A stretch of DNA of 64,000 bases, taken from assembly GCA_902768125.1 (NCBI GenBank), contig CACXKA010000006.1, positions 186,001 through 250,000 on the forward strand. Reading direction: 5' to 3'. Position numbers and translations under genes: made by a program. Each line of letters starts with the position of its first letter. The first letter of the stretch is position 1. Source of the DNA: an uncultured Bacteroidales bacterium (GTDB lineage Bacteria; Bacteroidota; Bacteroidia; Bacteroidales; Bacteroidaceae). The notes under the pieces are model-generated. The model ran no database searches. It was not told the origin of the DNA and worked only from the letters and a program-made list of their open reading frames with translations. Positions 7,949-19,000 of the stretch are shown here, piece after piece.

Positions 7949-9535
7949 ATGAAACTGAATGATATTTTTTGTGGCAATTGCAATGCCGCTGAATGGGAAC
8001 AGAAAGGTTATGAGCTGCCCAAGTTCGACATCAAGGCTGTACGCGAGAAGACAGCGAAGGAACCTACATGGGTACACTTTGGTGGAGGCAACATCTTCCG
8101 TGCCTTCCCAGCCGCGATCCTCAACGATGCCCTCAACACGGGCAAGTATGACCGAGGTGTGATTGTGGCAGAAACTTTCGACTTTGAGGTGATTGACAAA
8201 GCGTATGCACCTTACAACAACCTTTCCCTCTGCGTGAACCTCTGCTCTGACGGTTCCATCGAGAAGAAGGTGATTGCCTCTGTAACTGAGGCACTGAAGG
8301 CTGATTACCAGTTTGCTGACTGGCAGCGACTCGTGGAGATTTTCCGAAACCCATCACTCCAGATGATTTCTTTCACCATCACAGAGAAGGGCTACACTTA
8401 TAACGAGGCCGACCTCGCAAGAGGACTCACTCCTGTTTTTGCAATGGGTAAGGTATGTGCTTTGCTGCTTGAACGCTTCAATGCAGGACAGCTACCTCTG
8501 ACGGTTCAGAGTATGGACAACTGCTCACACAATGGCGACAAGGTGAAGGCTGGCGTCTTTGCTTACGCAGAGAAATGGGTGGCTGACGGGCTTGTGCCTG
8601 CAGCCTTCCTCAACTACCTGAAAGACGAGAAGAAGGTGACCTTCCCTTGGTCGATGATTGACAAGATCACACCTCGTCCTCACGAGAAGGTGAAGGAGAT
8701 GCTGGCGGCTGATGGCTTCGAGGACAATGACTACATCGAGACAGAGAAGCACACTTTCACAGCACCTTTCGTGAACGCAGAGGAAGTGCAGTATCTTGTC
8801 ATCGAGGACAACTACACGAACGGTCGTCCCCCACTCGACTTGGGTGGTGCACTCTACACGACTCGTGAGACGGTGGACAAGGTGGAGACCATGAAGGTGA
8901 CCACTTGTCTGAACCCACTCCACACAGCGATGTCCATCTATGGCTGCATGCTGGGCTACACGCTAATTTCTGCCGAAATGGCTGATGAGGACTTGCGTCC
9001 ATTCATCCAGAAGATTGGTTATATGGAAGCAATGCCTGTAGTGACTGACCCAGGCGTGCTGAACCCTTACGAGTTCATTGGTGCTGTCATCAACCGTCGT
9101 CTGCCCAACCCATTCATGCCAGACGCTCCTCAGCGCATCGCGATGGACACCAGCCAGAAGCTGCCTATCCGCTTTGGCGAGACCATCAAGAAATACCTGG
9201 CTCGTGGACTTGACAAGTCGAACCTCATACTGATTCCACTCACGTTGGCTGGTTATGCCCGTTACCTCAAGGGCATCAAGGATGACGGTACTCCTTTCGA
9301 GCCATCACCCGACCCAATGCTGGCTGAATTACAAGCCATCGTGGCTCCTCTTGAAGTGGGTAAGACTGAGCAAGATTACAGCCGTCTGAAGCAACTTTAC
9401 AGCCGTGCTGACGTCTTTGGTGTGAACCTCTACGACGCTGGTCTTGGCGAACAAATTGAAGGTATGGTCAAGGAACTCTATGCAGGCAAGGGTGCTGTGC
9501 GCAAGACCCTTCACAAGTACGTAGCTGCAAGATAA
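7949..9535 (+). CDS. uxuB: Fructuronate reductase / mannitol dehydrogenase family
   Basis: A 528-residue member of the long-chain mannitol dehydrogenase family. The N-terminal Rossmann motif is VHFGGGNIFRAF (about residues 42-53), and LNPLHTAMSIYGCMLGY near the middle is the conserved C-terminal-domain helix start. Next to uxuA it most likely interconverts D-fructuronate and D-mannonate with NAD(H). The ATG at 7949 is chosen; an upstream in-frame ATG at 7895 lies inside the low-complexity intergenic repeat and adds residues not seen in the family. The gene ends before a strong terminator. Confidence 0.9.
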   Translation: MKLNDIFCGNCNAAEWEQKGYELPKFDIKAVREKTAKEPTWVHFGGGNIFRAFPAAILNDALNTGKYDRGVIVAETFDFEVIDKAYAPYNNLSLCVNLCSDGSIEKKVIASVTEALKADYQFADWQRLVEIFRNPSLQMISFTITEKGYTYNEADLARGLTPVFAMGKVCALLLERFNAGQLPLTVQSMDNCSHNGDKVKAGVFAYAEKWVADGLVPAAFLNYLKDEKKVTFPWSMIDKITPRPHEKVKEMLAADGFEDNDYIETEKHTFTAPFVNAEEVQYLVIEDNYTNGRPPLDLGGALYTTRETVDKVETMKVTTCLNPLHTAMSIYGCMLGYTLISAEMADEDLRPFIQKIGYMEAMPVVTDPGVLNPYEFIGAVINRRLPNPFMPDAPQRIAMDTSQKLPIRFGETIKKYLARGLDKSNLILIPLTLAGYARYLKGIKDDGTPFEPSPDPMLAELQAIVAPLEVGKTEQDYSRLKQLYSRADVFGVNLYDAGLGEQIEGMVKELYAGKGAVRKTLHKYVAAR

Positions 9536-9557
9536 GCCATCAGTTCATATATAAAGA

Positions 9558-9596
9558 GAAAGAGAGAATCGCAACAGCAATTCTCTCTTTCTTTTT
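9558..9596. terminator. Strong terminator after uxuB, probably bidirectional
   Basis: GAAAGAGAGAATCGC (9558-9572) pairs with GCAATTCTCTCTTTC (9577-9591) and is followed by T residues on the plus strand. On the minus strand it follows the 2140-aa gene. The stem resembles that of the rplS terminator. Confidence 0.88.
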
Positions 9597-9628
9597 CATT
9601 GCGATTAGTAGCGAATGCTACTTCAGAT

Positions 9629-12600
9629 TTACTTGATCACAATCTTTCTGCCATTTCGGATGTAGATACCCTTTTGTAGTTTGTCGGCATCGTTCACCTT
9701 GACACCTGTGAGGGTGTATGTAGAGGTTGGCACCTTATAGGTGACAGGTATGTCGCTAATGGCAGTGACGACAAATGCGAACTCACTGATATCACTGTCG
9801 GCATAGCCAGGAGCCATTGCAATGGCCTTGATAGTAAGGTCGTCGGTCAGTGCAATAGGACCTTCATACTTAATGACGCTGCTACTTCCAGTGGTACATG
9901 GACATGAACCATCGAGGGTGTAGTAAATGACTGCCTCGGGCAACTCGCAGCTAAGCTCAATAAGGGTTCCCGCCTTCAATTCGGTACCTGGCGAGTAATT
10001 AGCCACTGGCATTGGGCAGATGAAGTCGCCCTCGTCCTTGACATTGACGATGACTGTACGGCTGACGTCGGCATCGTCCTGCATCTGCAAGATGACACCA
10101 GTTGTGCCGTGAGCTTCACCGGTGAGGGTCAGCATAGCCTTTCCCTCGGCATCGAAGGTGATTTCGTTGGCATCGACAGAGGCGATGATGTCGCTCAATA
10201 CACGAACATTGGCCTTCTTACCGGCGGCAGCTGCTGCGGGCAGAGCCTGCACGGTGAACTGAGTACCCTGATCAAAGATAACGTGGACAGCCGAATCAGC
10301 TACAATCTGCTCTACTTCTGCCACAACGTCGAAGTCTTGAGTGTAAGTACTGCCCATAGCCACTCCCGCGTAGCTCTCAACGTCGCCCTTCACAGTGAGG
10401 GTGATTGTTTGTCCAGCAGGCAGCGGGGTGAATGGTACAAAGCGCGCCTTGTTGGATAGTGCAAAGTCTCCGTCACCCTGGGCATTAACGATCTCGACGG
10501 CTCCTTCAACCTTTTCGGTTCCCTTTGTCAACATGATGTTAGCATCGGTCAGGGTCTTCACACGCATATACTTGTCGAAGGTGAACTGTACGGCGTTCTG
10601 GGTAGCCTTGACGCTACTAACGACAGGCTGCGACATTTGTGTCATCGGCTGGTTTACGTCGAGTTGTGGTGGAGGAACGGGCAGCCAGTCGCTGTACTCA
10701 GTCTGATAGCCTGGTTTCTCGTATTTCACCTGCCAGAGACCTGTTGGCACCATCCATCCGTACTCACCGTTTTCATCGGTCAGCTGCGGGTTGATCTGTC
10801 CGTAGTTCTCGGCATCCCACATGATGGTTTTCTCAACATCGTCGCCAAACTGGTTCTTCGTGGTCTTCTTGTAGAATACAGTTGTAGTCACACCTTCGAG
10901 ACGGTTGGCAGCAATGCCTTCATAGACGAAACCTGATGGGTCGAGGGTGCCATCCGACTTAGGTGGGAACGGACCTTTCTTACGCTTAGGCCATTCCGGA
11001 CATTCGCCCGTATTCACACACTTCGGACAATCGCCGCGCTGCTTGCAGGTTTTCTTCTTATCGCACTCCAAGAACTTCAGACAATAGTTGATATCATCTA
11101 TATTTTCCTTGTATTTCGCGTCATAGTAGCCATCGCAAGCCAGAGAGAGTGCAATCTTTCCAATGCTCATAACACAAGCGACGAAAGATGCTCCACCGGT
11201 CTCAACCAGTCCCGCCATACCGGCAAGTCCAGCATATATTGAAACGAGATCGCCCGAAATAGTGGCTACATGATACCCTGCTGCCCAGAAAGCAAAGCTG
11301 TTGAGTGTAGAACGCAGTTGGTCTGCATCAGCCTGATCATCAGGGCACACTTCTGGCAACTGATGATAGATGCCCAGCAACTCGTAACCATGTTGACCGA
11401 ACTTGGCACAATTCTGCACATAGCTGATGAAACTGGCCAATGTGCATATGCCATCTCCCAACTTGAATTTCGTCAGCCATGTCTTAATTCTTGAGAAGGA
11501 TGCCATAGTAGAGCGGGTGGCTTCGTATTTAGCACAGGCTTCCCACCACTTTACGTAACCGCTAATACCTGGCAGTTTCTCGCACGCCTTGATCGTCGCC
11601 TGTTGTGCCTTCATCGTCTCGAGATAAGTTTCGCAAATTCCCTGGAAGAATTTGATGGCAGCATCAGTGGCATCAGAAAGTAAGCCAATCGTCTTCTGTA
11701 GTTTATCGAGCAGGTCGCTAGTAGTTTCTACCAAAGCCTGCCATTCCGGAGAACCGCTAATCTTCATCATTTTACGACTCAACTCTGCGGACTCAGCCGT
11801 CACGGAGAAGAGTATGTTTTGTTTGAAATCGACATAGCTCCATCCGCCATCCGTACGTAGGTACACCTTTGAGCCATCGTCAAGAAGCATTTCCATGTAT
11901 CCATCGGCCAGGAGTCCTTCTGGAGTGAGTCCGTCGGCTTTGCCGATAGTGAAGCCATCAACGAGTTTGTCCAGCTCGTTCACATTTAGCCCATTTTCCT
12001 TAAAGTAAGAACGCAAGACTGCTGTTTGTTCTTCGATTTCCTTGATGCGTTGTTCCAGCTCTGCAATATCTTCTTCGCTATAGGCGCGTGCAGGAGCTTT
12101 CCTAAAAGGACTTGCAGCAAAATCTGTTTCGATGTCAAGCCCGTCGTAGCGGAAGAGGGCATCGGTGGCAGCCGACAGCACATCCCAACTGGGTGCCAAT
12201 GTGATGTCGTTTTTGTCAATAGCAAGTTTCACCTGTGCCATCAGCTGCTCAAGCGTGCCTACACATTCTGGATCTTCTTTTGGCTTGAAGATTTCATCGA
12301 ACGTTTCGCTAAACGCCTCATCAAGACTCTCTCGCGAACCGATGATTTCCGAATGCCAGAACGGCTCAACAAAAACGCCCGTAGGGATATTGCGCGTATT
12401 GAACTTCTCGTATGCAATCCAACAGTTCTTACGTTCGTTGTAGTGAGCCATCGTGATGACCTCGCCACCATCGGGACCTTCCGTCCAAACGTGGAGTGCA
12501 ACGGCATACACCTTGCTGGGGTCGTTGTTCGAAAGGTTGATTTCGAAGGTAAAGTCGGTATTGTAACCTTCCTCATTGGAATAGCCATAACTGGAAGGTG

Positions 12601-15600
12601 TAGCCCTGTCATTGACGAAGTCGAAAAGAACTTCCTGATTGATCAGATGAACGGGGTGATGGTTGAAGAACGACATCTTAACTGAGAGAGGTATCACGCC
12701 ATTGGGGTCGTAAGTCAAATCTTTAGCCTCTGTATTGTAGGAGAAAGACGGATTCAGCTCTTGAGCACCCGATATGGCATGACCGCCCATTAACGTTTCC
12801 GAAAGCAGACCGCTCGGAGCGATTTTTGCCCAAATGTGGTGCTTACTTTGTGTCTTTGGGTTAGGAAGTGTACAGTCAGCCTTCCACTCACCATTGCTAT
12901 TAATCTGAGCCTTGCCTATCATTTGGCTTCCGTCCATTACAATGACTTGATACACTTTCTCTGTGTAAAATACAGCTGGCCGAGCCACAGCTGTACCATA
13001 ACTCCTTCGCAATCCACGTTCACTTGCGTTGTCGTCAGCCTCTTCTTCAAGATACATAGCTGTGCCGCTCACCTTGAACGTCGGTGTAACGATAAGCTCA
13101 GGGACGTTGATGCCCGATTTCGAAATCTCTATGGTGTTGCTCTCCAACATTTCACGATATTCCTTACCGTCAAGGGTATAAGTCAGGTACATCTCTGGCG
13201 TAAAGGAGTTCGATAGTGTAGGAATCATGCTTAGCTGCATTTTCCCACCCTCATCGTAGTGAGGCCAGTCAATGGTGAGCTTACGCTCTGTCTCATCCCA
13301 CTCGGAAGTGGCGGTTACCATATTAATAGAACTGCTGATAATAGGCAAAGGATTATTGATCAAATTGTCAGTGGTCTTATAATCCGCCTGAATCCAAACA
13401 TCGCCACTATGGTAAGAGCCCACCTTATAGATACGCTGGCTTCTATAGGCAGTGGGACAAGTGAAACCTTGAGGTACATAGAATTCCAGTTTGCAGTTGG
13501 TTGGATAGCTGCTGTCATTATAGTTTTGCCCAGCATAACGTTCCTTGAGTCCCTCGAAGGCCACCTTTACGTTGATGCCGATATTAGTGCCAACAGTAGC
13601 TGTAGTTTTGCCGAAACGGGCACTGCGCTCAGAGAGGTTGCTCTCCAGTTGGGTCATCGCCATCGGAACCTTGTAGAACGAAACCTCAGAAATCTGTCCG
13701 TCGTTGACACGCACTTCCTTGTATACATAGTCCTTGTCAGCATTGTACAGTTCCAATTGTGCCTTGCTGTTGATGCCCCTGTACTGCATGCCCTGCGACA
13801 TAGCTGCCACAAAATAGTTGCCGGTTGGCAGGCTGCCGATGTTCTGGGTCAAATAGTCACCAAAGGGCTGTTTCTTCATCAATTCACCTGTCTCATTGTT
13901 GAACACAAGCACAGCAGGCTTGTTACTCTCCGACTTGGTGTATTTGACACGAATGATGCCGCGCTCAACGATGGGGAGGGTCACTGCCACCTTGCCATTA
14001 GCATCTACCACGCCTTCTACTTCAACCGGCTCTATCGTGCCTGTAGGGCTGCTGGCCTTGATACCGACACGCGTTCCCTCAGGCAGGGCCTCATAGAGCG
14101 TATAGTTCGGATAGTTGGCAAGGAACTTGTCAATCTTCTCACCAGTGTTGAGATTCATAAACTCGTACTGCAAGCTGCGACCCTCGCTGTATGTCTGCTC
14201 TATCTTTGCCGTCTCTTCATCGACAACAGCAGGCTGCCATGTGTGTGAAAGCAGGATATTGGTGCCATCGGCAGGCGAGAAAACGACACTGACATCTGTG
14301 CTTTCAGTCATGTTGGCCAATACGCTGCGGTCGCCATACATCGAAGCACTTATTCTGATGTCGTTCCAAGTCTTCAGCACCTCGCCGGAGGCTTTTCCGT
14401 TGCTACCGGTCTTCAGCGTCACAGACTTGCCATACTCACCTGAAGCCAACACCTGTGTCACCTGAACGGTAGCACCTTCTATACCTCGTTGCGTTTGCGA
14501 GTCGGTGACTGTAATCGTAGCATTGGTCGTGGCTATCGGCTCCAATTCTATGGCAATGTTGTCAGCATTCTGTCCTACGATCGTTGTCAGCGTGTCGGGC
14601 TGCTGATACTTCATGGCGAGATCGCGTCCGAAGGAAAGAACATATCGAAGTTCCTCACCTTCAATCATATTGTCGATAGTGGCTCCGCGAGCGATGTATT
14701 CGCCAGTGGAAGTGAGCCAAGTGTTGTTGAAGAAAAAAGGATCTACGGGGGCGTTATCCTCCGTCAAGTTGACCGAAAGGTTGTGGATGGTCTTCAGACG
14801 GTCGAAGGTCAGCTCGACGTTCTTGTTCTCGATGAAGACATTGTCGATTTTGGCAATCTCTACGCCTCGGCTGTTGCGCAGTGCCACCGAATAGACGGTG
14901 TTCTCTGGCAGGTAGCGGAATTCATAGGTGTTGCGTCCGTTCATGAGCAGGCGCTTCGTCTGACCTGTGTTCCTGTTGGTCAGTTCCACACTCATGTTTT
15001 TGTATTGCGCCAGTGTAGCCTCATTGGGCGAAGCCATGAGGTTGAGCTTGAGGTCAACGTAATTCTGATCCATAGGCAGGATGGTGTAATTTTTCCATCC
15101 ATCGGCAATCTGATAGAGGGCTACGGCTTCGGCAGGCACGCGAACCACCATGTCGAGGTCTTTGTCAAAGACTTTTTGTTTGAATTCTTGCTTATACTCA
15201 CCTGTTGTTTCATCTACTATAATAAGCCACCCATTTTCATCGTACACGTACTCCATGTTTCCATACAATTCCGGTGGGGTGACGGCAAAGCAGGTGAGTG
15301 TCTGCACTTTTGTTCCCTCGAAGCTCCGAAGTCCAAGCTTCTGAATAGTGGAGGGCAATACAATCTCGTTAATGGTGATACCATTCAGCCTGAGGTAGCC
15401 GTAACCTCCAATTTCCGTGTGGGTGGTACGGCTCAAGTCATATACTTGACAATTCGTGAACTTCCCTATATAGTAAGTGTCTGACATAGTGCCCGCCAGG
15501 ACATAGCGTAGCACTTTGTCTTTATCTTCATCGATATTGAAGTTTGAAGGGAAGGTGGACCCTCCTTTTTCGTAGTCTCTCACCAGTGTTCCCGTTTCAG

Positions 15601-16051
15601 GATACCAGCCACCTGCACCAGGCTGGAAGGTTGGTGCTTGTGAGTCGTACTCGAATAGTCCAACAAGCTCTACGTCCTGCTCCGGCATCATATAATCGAA
15701 GGATTGATCATAGAAATAATTGATATTGAGGGGCGCATCGTTGGCTGTCCAGCTTTTCGTCTTATATCCCTGTAAATAAGGACTTATATTAATTCTTATA
15801 CCTGGGGCAACCATCGTTTCGATGACGTCGAGTGTGTCTGTCGCATACTTTTCGTAATTTAGTCTACCGAATCGATCATATCCACCAGTTTCCTGATAGA
15901 TGGTGACATATGTTGTTACCGCTCCTGCGGGAAGGATCTTTATGCGCAGACGATGCTTGACGGCAGACTGCTGTCCTTCGTTCTCACTGCTTTGTGCTAT
16001 TGCCATAAGTGTCATGAGGCACAACAGGCATAAACTGAATATCTTTTTCAT
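9629..16051 (-). CDS. Giant secreted multidomain surface protein, function unknown
   Basis: A 2140-residue protein with a clear signal peptide (MKKIFSLCLLCLMTLMAIAQ). A short BspA-like leucine-rich segment lies at about 195-330. Several beta-rich repeats with carboxypeptidase-regulatory flavour follow. A helical region (about 1400-1640) includes a long Ala/Gly-rich hydrophobic stretch. A Cys-rich patch (about 1655-1690) leads into a Cna/regulatory-like domain (about 1710-1790), a Big_5-like domain (about 1804-1910), and a chitobiase/FN3-associated-like domain (about 2015-2095, VIYYTLDGSCP). The tail ends GIYIRNGRKIVIK, nearly the same as in its upstream neighbour and typical of Prevotella exported proteins. 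It lies 28 nt downstream of the 1100-aa gene in the same operon. Adhesion or substrate binding is inferred only. Confidence 0.8.
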   Translation of the reverse strand: MKKIFSLCLLCLMTLMAIAQSSENEGQQSAVKHRLRIKILPAGAVTTYVTIYQETGGYDRFGRLNYEKYATDTLDVIETMVAPGIRINISPYLQGYKTKSWTANDAPLNINYFYDQSFDYMMPEQDVELVGLFEYDSQAPTFQPGAGGWYPETGTLVRDYEKGGSTFPSNFNIDEDKDKVLRYVLAGTMSDTYYIGKFTNCQVYDLSRTTHTEIGGYGYLRLNGITINEIVLPSTIQKLGLRSFEGTKVQTLTCFAVTPPELYGNMEYVYDENGWLIIVDETTGEYKQEFKQKVFDKDLDMVVRVPAEAVALYQIADGWKNYTILPMDQNYVDLKLNLMASPNEATLAQYKNMSVELTNRNTGQTKRLLMNGRNTYEFRYLPENTVYSVALRNSRGVEIAKIDNVFIENKNVELTFDRLKTIHNLSVNLTEDNAPVDPFFFNNTWLTSTGEYIARGATIDNMIEGEELRYVLSFGRDLAMKYQQPDTLTTIVGQNADNIAIELEPIATTNATITVTDSQTQRGIEGATVQVTQVLASGEYGKSVTLKTGSNGKASGEVLKTWNDIRISASMYGDRSVLANMTESTDVSVVFSPADGTNILLSHTWQPAVVDEETAKIEQTYSEGRSLQYEFMNLNTGEKIDKFLANYPNYTLYEALPEGTRVGIKASSPTGTIEPVEVEGVVDANGKVAVTLPIVERGIIRVKYTKSESNKPAVLVFNNETGELMKKQPFGDYLTQNIGSLPTGNYFVAAMSQGMQYRGINSKAQLELYNADKDYVYKEVRVNDGQISEVSFYKVPMAMTQLESNLSERSARFGKTTATVGTNIGINVKVAFEGLKERYAGQNYNDSSYPTNCKLEFYVPQGFTCPTAYRSQRIYKVGSYHSGDVWIQADYKTTDNLINNPLPIISSSINMVTATSEWDETERKLTIDWPHYDEGGKMQLSMIPTLSNSFTPEMYLTYTLDGKEYREMLESNTIEISKSGINVPELIVTPTFKVSGTAMYLEEEADDNASERGLRRSYGTAVARPAVFYTEKVYQVIVMDGSQMIGKAQINSNGEWKADCTLPNPKTQSKHHIWAKIAPSGLLSETLMGGHAISGAQELNPSFSYNTEAKDLTYDPNGVIPLSVKMSFFNHHPVHLINQEVLFDFVNDRATPSSYGYSNEEGYNTDFTFEINLSNNDPSKVYAVALHVWTEGPDGGEVITMAHYNERKNCWIAYEKFNTRNIPTGVFVEPFWHSEIIGSRESLDEAFSETFDEIFKPKEDPECVGTLEQLMAQVKLAIDKNDITLAPSWDVLSAATDALFRYDGLDIETDFAASPFRKAPARAYSEEDIAELEQRIKEIEEQTAVLRSYFKENGLNVNELDKLVDGFTIGKADGLTPEGLLADGYMEMLLDDGSKVYLRTDGGWSYVDFKQNILFSVTAESAELSRKMMKISGSPEWQALVETTSDLLDKLQKTIGLLSDATDAAIKFFQGICETYLETMKAQQATIKACEKLPGISGYVKWWEACAKYEATRSTMASFSRIKTWLTKFKLGDGICTLASFISYVQNCAKFGQHGYELLGIYHQLPEVCPDDQADADQLRSTLNSFAFWAAGYHVATISGDLVSIYAGLAGMAGLVETGGASFVACVMSIGKIALSLACDGYYDAKYKENIDDINYCLKFLECDKKKTCKQRGDCPKCVNTGECPEWPKRKKGPFPPKSDGTLDPSGFVYEGIAANRLEGVTTTVFYKKTTKNQFGDDVEKTIMWDAENYGQINPQLTDENGEYGWMVPTGLWQVKYEKPGYQTEYSDWLPVPPPQLDVNQPMTQMSQPVVSSVKATQNAVQFTFDKYMRVKTLTDANIMLTKGTEKVEGAVEIVNAQGDGDFALSNKARFVPFTPLPAGQTITLTVKGDVESYAGVAMGSTYTQDFDVVAEVEQIVADSAVHVIFDQGTQFTVQALPAAAAAGKKANVRVLSDIIASVDANEITFDAEGKAMLTLTGEAHGTTGVILQMQDDADVSRTVIVNVKDEGDFICPMPVANYSPGTELKAGTLIELSCELPEAVIYYTLDGSCPCTTGSSSVIKYEGPIALTDDLTIKAIAMAPGYADSDISEFAFVVTAISDIPVTYKVPTSTYTLTGVKVNDADKLQKGIYIRNGRKIVIK

Positions 16052-16079
16052 AACTCTTTATATTAATAAGGTGTATGAC

Positions 16080-19000
16080 TTACTTGATGACTATCCTGCC
16101 GTTCTCGATGTAGATGCCTCGTTGCGGCATGTTTACAGGTTGACCACTCAGGTTGAAGAGACCGCTGGCGCGCATGGGCTGTGCTGTCTCTACATTGTCA
16201 ATGGCAGTAGGATCGGCATTACCCAATTCGATGACGAAACGGTTCGTGAGGGTCGTGGGTTCGCTAACGGTAAAGGTATAGGGTTCAGAGAGGAGGGTGC
16301 GTATCTGCTCTTCGTTGTCGATGAGCCACACCTCTTCGCTGCTCTTCGTATCAAGCGTGAGGGTGTAGGTACCAGCCTCAGGCACTTTCATACCGAGACT
16401 GACGACACCATTGTCCAGTGGACGTTCGTTGATGGCGTATGCCAATCCGCCCGACTGGGTGTAGAACTCGATGGCCTGATCGTTCTCATTGCTCATCTTC
16501 GGTGCGTCGCGTCCGATGTCGTAGCGCAGCGTCGCCTCGGAATTGATGACGAAACGGGTGCGGTCTTTCTTCATGATTTTTTCCGGGTCTGCGGATTCGT
16601 CGGAATCTACAGCTCCCATAGAGAGAATGAGGTTATATACCGTACGGTTCATGTTCTTCTCGGCACGTCGGACGGCCTTGCGACCGTTGGCTTCTGCGTC
16701 CTTCACAAATGTCTTGCTGTTCTGTCGGCGGTCGGCACTGAAGGTGATGCTCTCCACACCGTCAGGTACCTGAATGAAGATGCCGTGCATAGGGTCGATT
16801 ACGGCCTCGTCGTCGAGGGCACTCCAGGCTTTCCATCCATAGTCCCAACTATCAGACATATAAACGAGCATGGGTCCGTCGTAGTCAACGCCACGAATGT
16901 CGAGGAAGGCGGGATAGGGCATTCCGATGAAGTTCCAGTTGCGGTTGTGTGGAAACTCTCCTGAATAGTGTTTCAGTGGCAAAGTTACGTCTTCGGCAGT
17001 GGTGAAGTAGTTGTTGCCACCCTCGTGTGAACGGAAGTGCAGAAAACTGTATTCTTTGCTCCATTCGTGTTTTTGTTCATTCCAATAGGGTGTCTGATCG
17101 CCTACGTAGGCATAGCCCTGACCAGCCAGAAGTGTCTCGTCGGGACCGATTTTCACCCAAGTATTGTCGAGATTGCCTGCCGCACGGGCTCCACTGTCGT
17201 AACGGTAGATGGCATAGGGCGTGTTGGGTCTTTCAGGGACGATGTCACTCATTCGAACATCAAAGGCAGGAGTAAAGAACTGACTTGCCTGAAACTTACA
17301 ATTCACATCGATCTGGTCAATCGTAGTCGTGCCTCGATTGATGAAAGTCTGGAACTTATAGGAGGTGAACCACCACTGGTCGGCGGGGTCGAATTCCATA
17401 TTGAACGTCCCCACGTGGAACGTGGCTCCTTCTTCCACGCTGAGTCGCGGGTGGTGGTCGCTTTGTGCAGTCACGTCGTAGTTACCCCAGGTTTCATACA
17501 TTTTCACATCATATTTCCCTGCTTGCAGTCCGCTTTCAGGAGTGATGGCCGACTGACCGGCAATAGTAAGCAGACCTGAGGATATTTCGCCTTCAAGAGG
17601 CAAGATTTCATTTGCCACTTTGAAGTCGTTGTGAGCCTTATAGGTCTCTACCGAGGGGGCTGGGACGTAAAGTGTGCGTTTGCGTGTACCTTCAAAGAAT
17701 ACGTTTCCCTTCACGTATGGCGGCATCAAAGCGCGGCAGATGAGGGTGGCATCTTTCTTGTTCCAACGCTCGTCGTCCATGGGAAGCCCCTCGAGGACAA
17801 TAATTGTGGAGGGCAAATCCAATAGCGTAAGGCTGTCGGAGCCGAAGGCACGTTCACCGATGCTTGTCACACCCTCGGGCACGACGACTTGCTTCAGCTT
17901 GGTGCCGCTGAAGGCGCGGTTATCAATTGTCTTCAGCTTCGAGGGGAGCTTTATCTCCTCCAAGGGTACACCGGAGAAACTGCCGAAGCCAATGAAGGTG
18001 ACGCCGTCTGGTATATCGACATGCGTGAGCGGGCATTGATTGAAGCAGCCTTCTACACCACGTCCTATGTAGATAACGGTGGAAGGGATGTTGACCTCCT
18101 TGAGGCTGGTGCAGCGGTTGAAGGTGCCCTTGAGGTAGCGTATGCCTTCAGGCAGATGGATGCTTTCGAGAGCTGTACAGTAGTAGAACGCATTTTCCTG
18201 AATACTGTCAACCGTCTCGGGTATCGTAACGCTTGTCAGATGTTTGCAGGCACGGAAAGCATCGTTGGGAATGATGTGGCAGTTCTTGGACCATACCACT
18301 TCTTCTATTTTCGATTCATAGAACACGTATTCGCCCACCTTCGTCACATGATCGGGGATGACGGCCTTGGTAAACGATTCAACACCTTCGTATGCATATT
18401 TACCTATCTCGGTGACTGTGGCCGGCAGGTCTATGCCAGGAATGCGAGTATGGCTGAAGAAGTAACTGGGTAACTCCGTGAGGTCTTGGGGCAGACGCAC
18501 CGATTCGAGCGATTCACAATGCCAGAACGTGCTGGTACCCACCTCTGTCTGGTCCTTTAATCCATCGGGAAAAATAAAGCTTTTCAACGACTTACACTCG
18601 CCAAAAGCAGCATCGCCCTCAATCTTCATGCCCACTGGAAGGGTGAACGATTCCAATCCTGTGTTGCGGAAACAGCCTTCACTGATGACACCAAGTCCCT
18701 TTGGTATCGTCACTTGCTTTAGCGCTGTACAGTTACGGAAGGCATGACTGCCCAATTTCTTCAACGAATCGGGCAGGACGACTGATTGAAAAGCAATGCA
18801 CTCATAGAACGCATAACTGCCAATCTCGGTCACTCCCTTGGGCAAAGTGATTTCCTTCAGACAATTGCAATATTGGAAAGCACAATACCCTACTTTAGTC
18901 ACCGTCTGCGGAATGTCGATGTGCTCCAACTGTTTACATCCATTAACGAAATAATCAGGGATAGACGTCAGAGCGGGCGGCATAACGATGTCTGTGAGGA

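Noticed and set aside
13259-14248. Long plus-strand frames within the 2140-aa gene
   Set aside because: Antisense shadows of one continuous minus-strand frame with signal peptide and domain matches.
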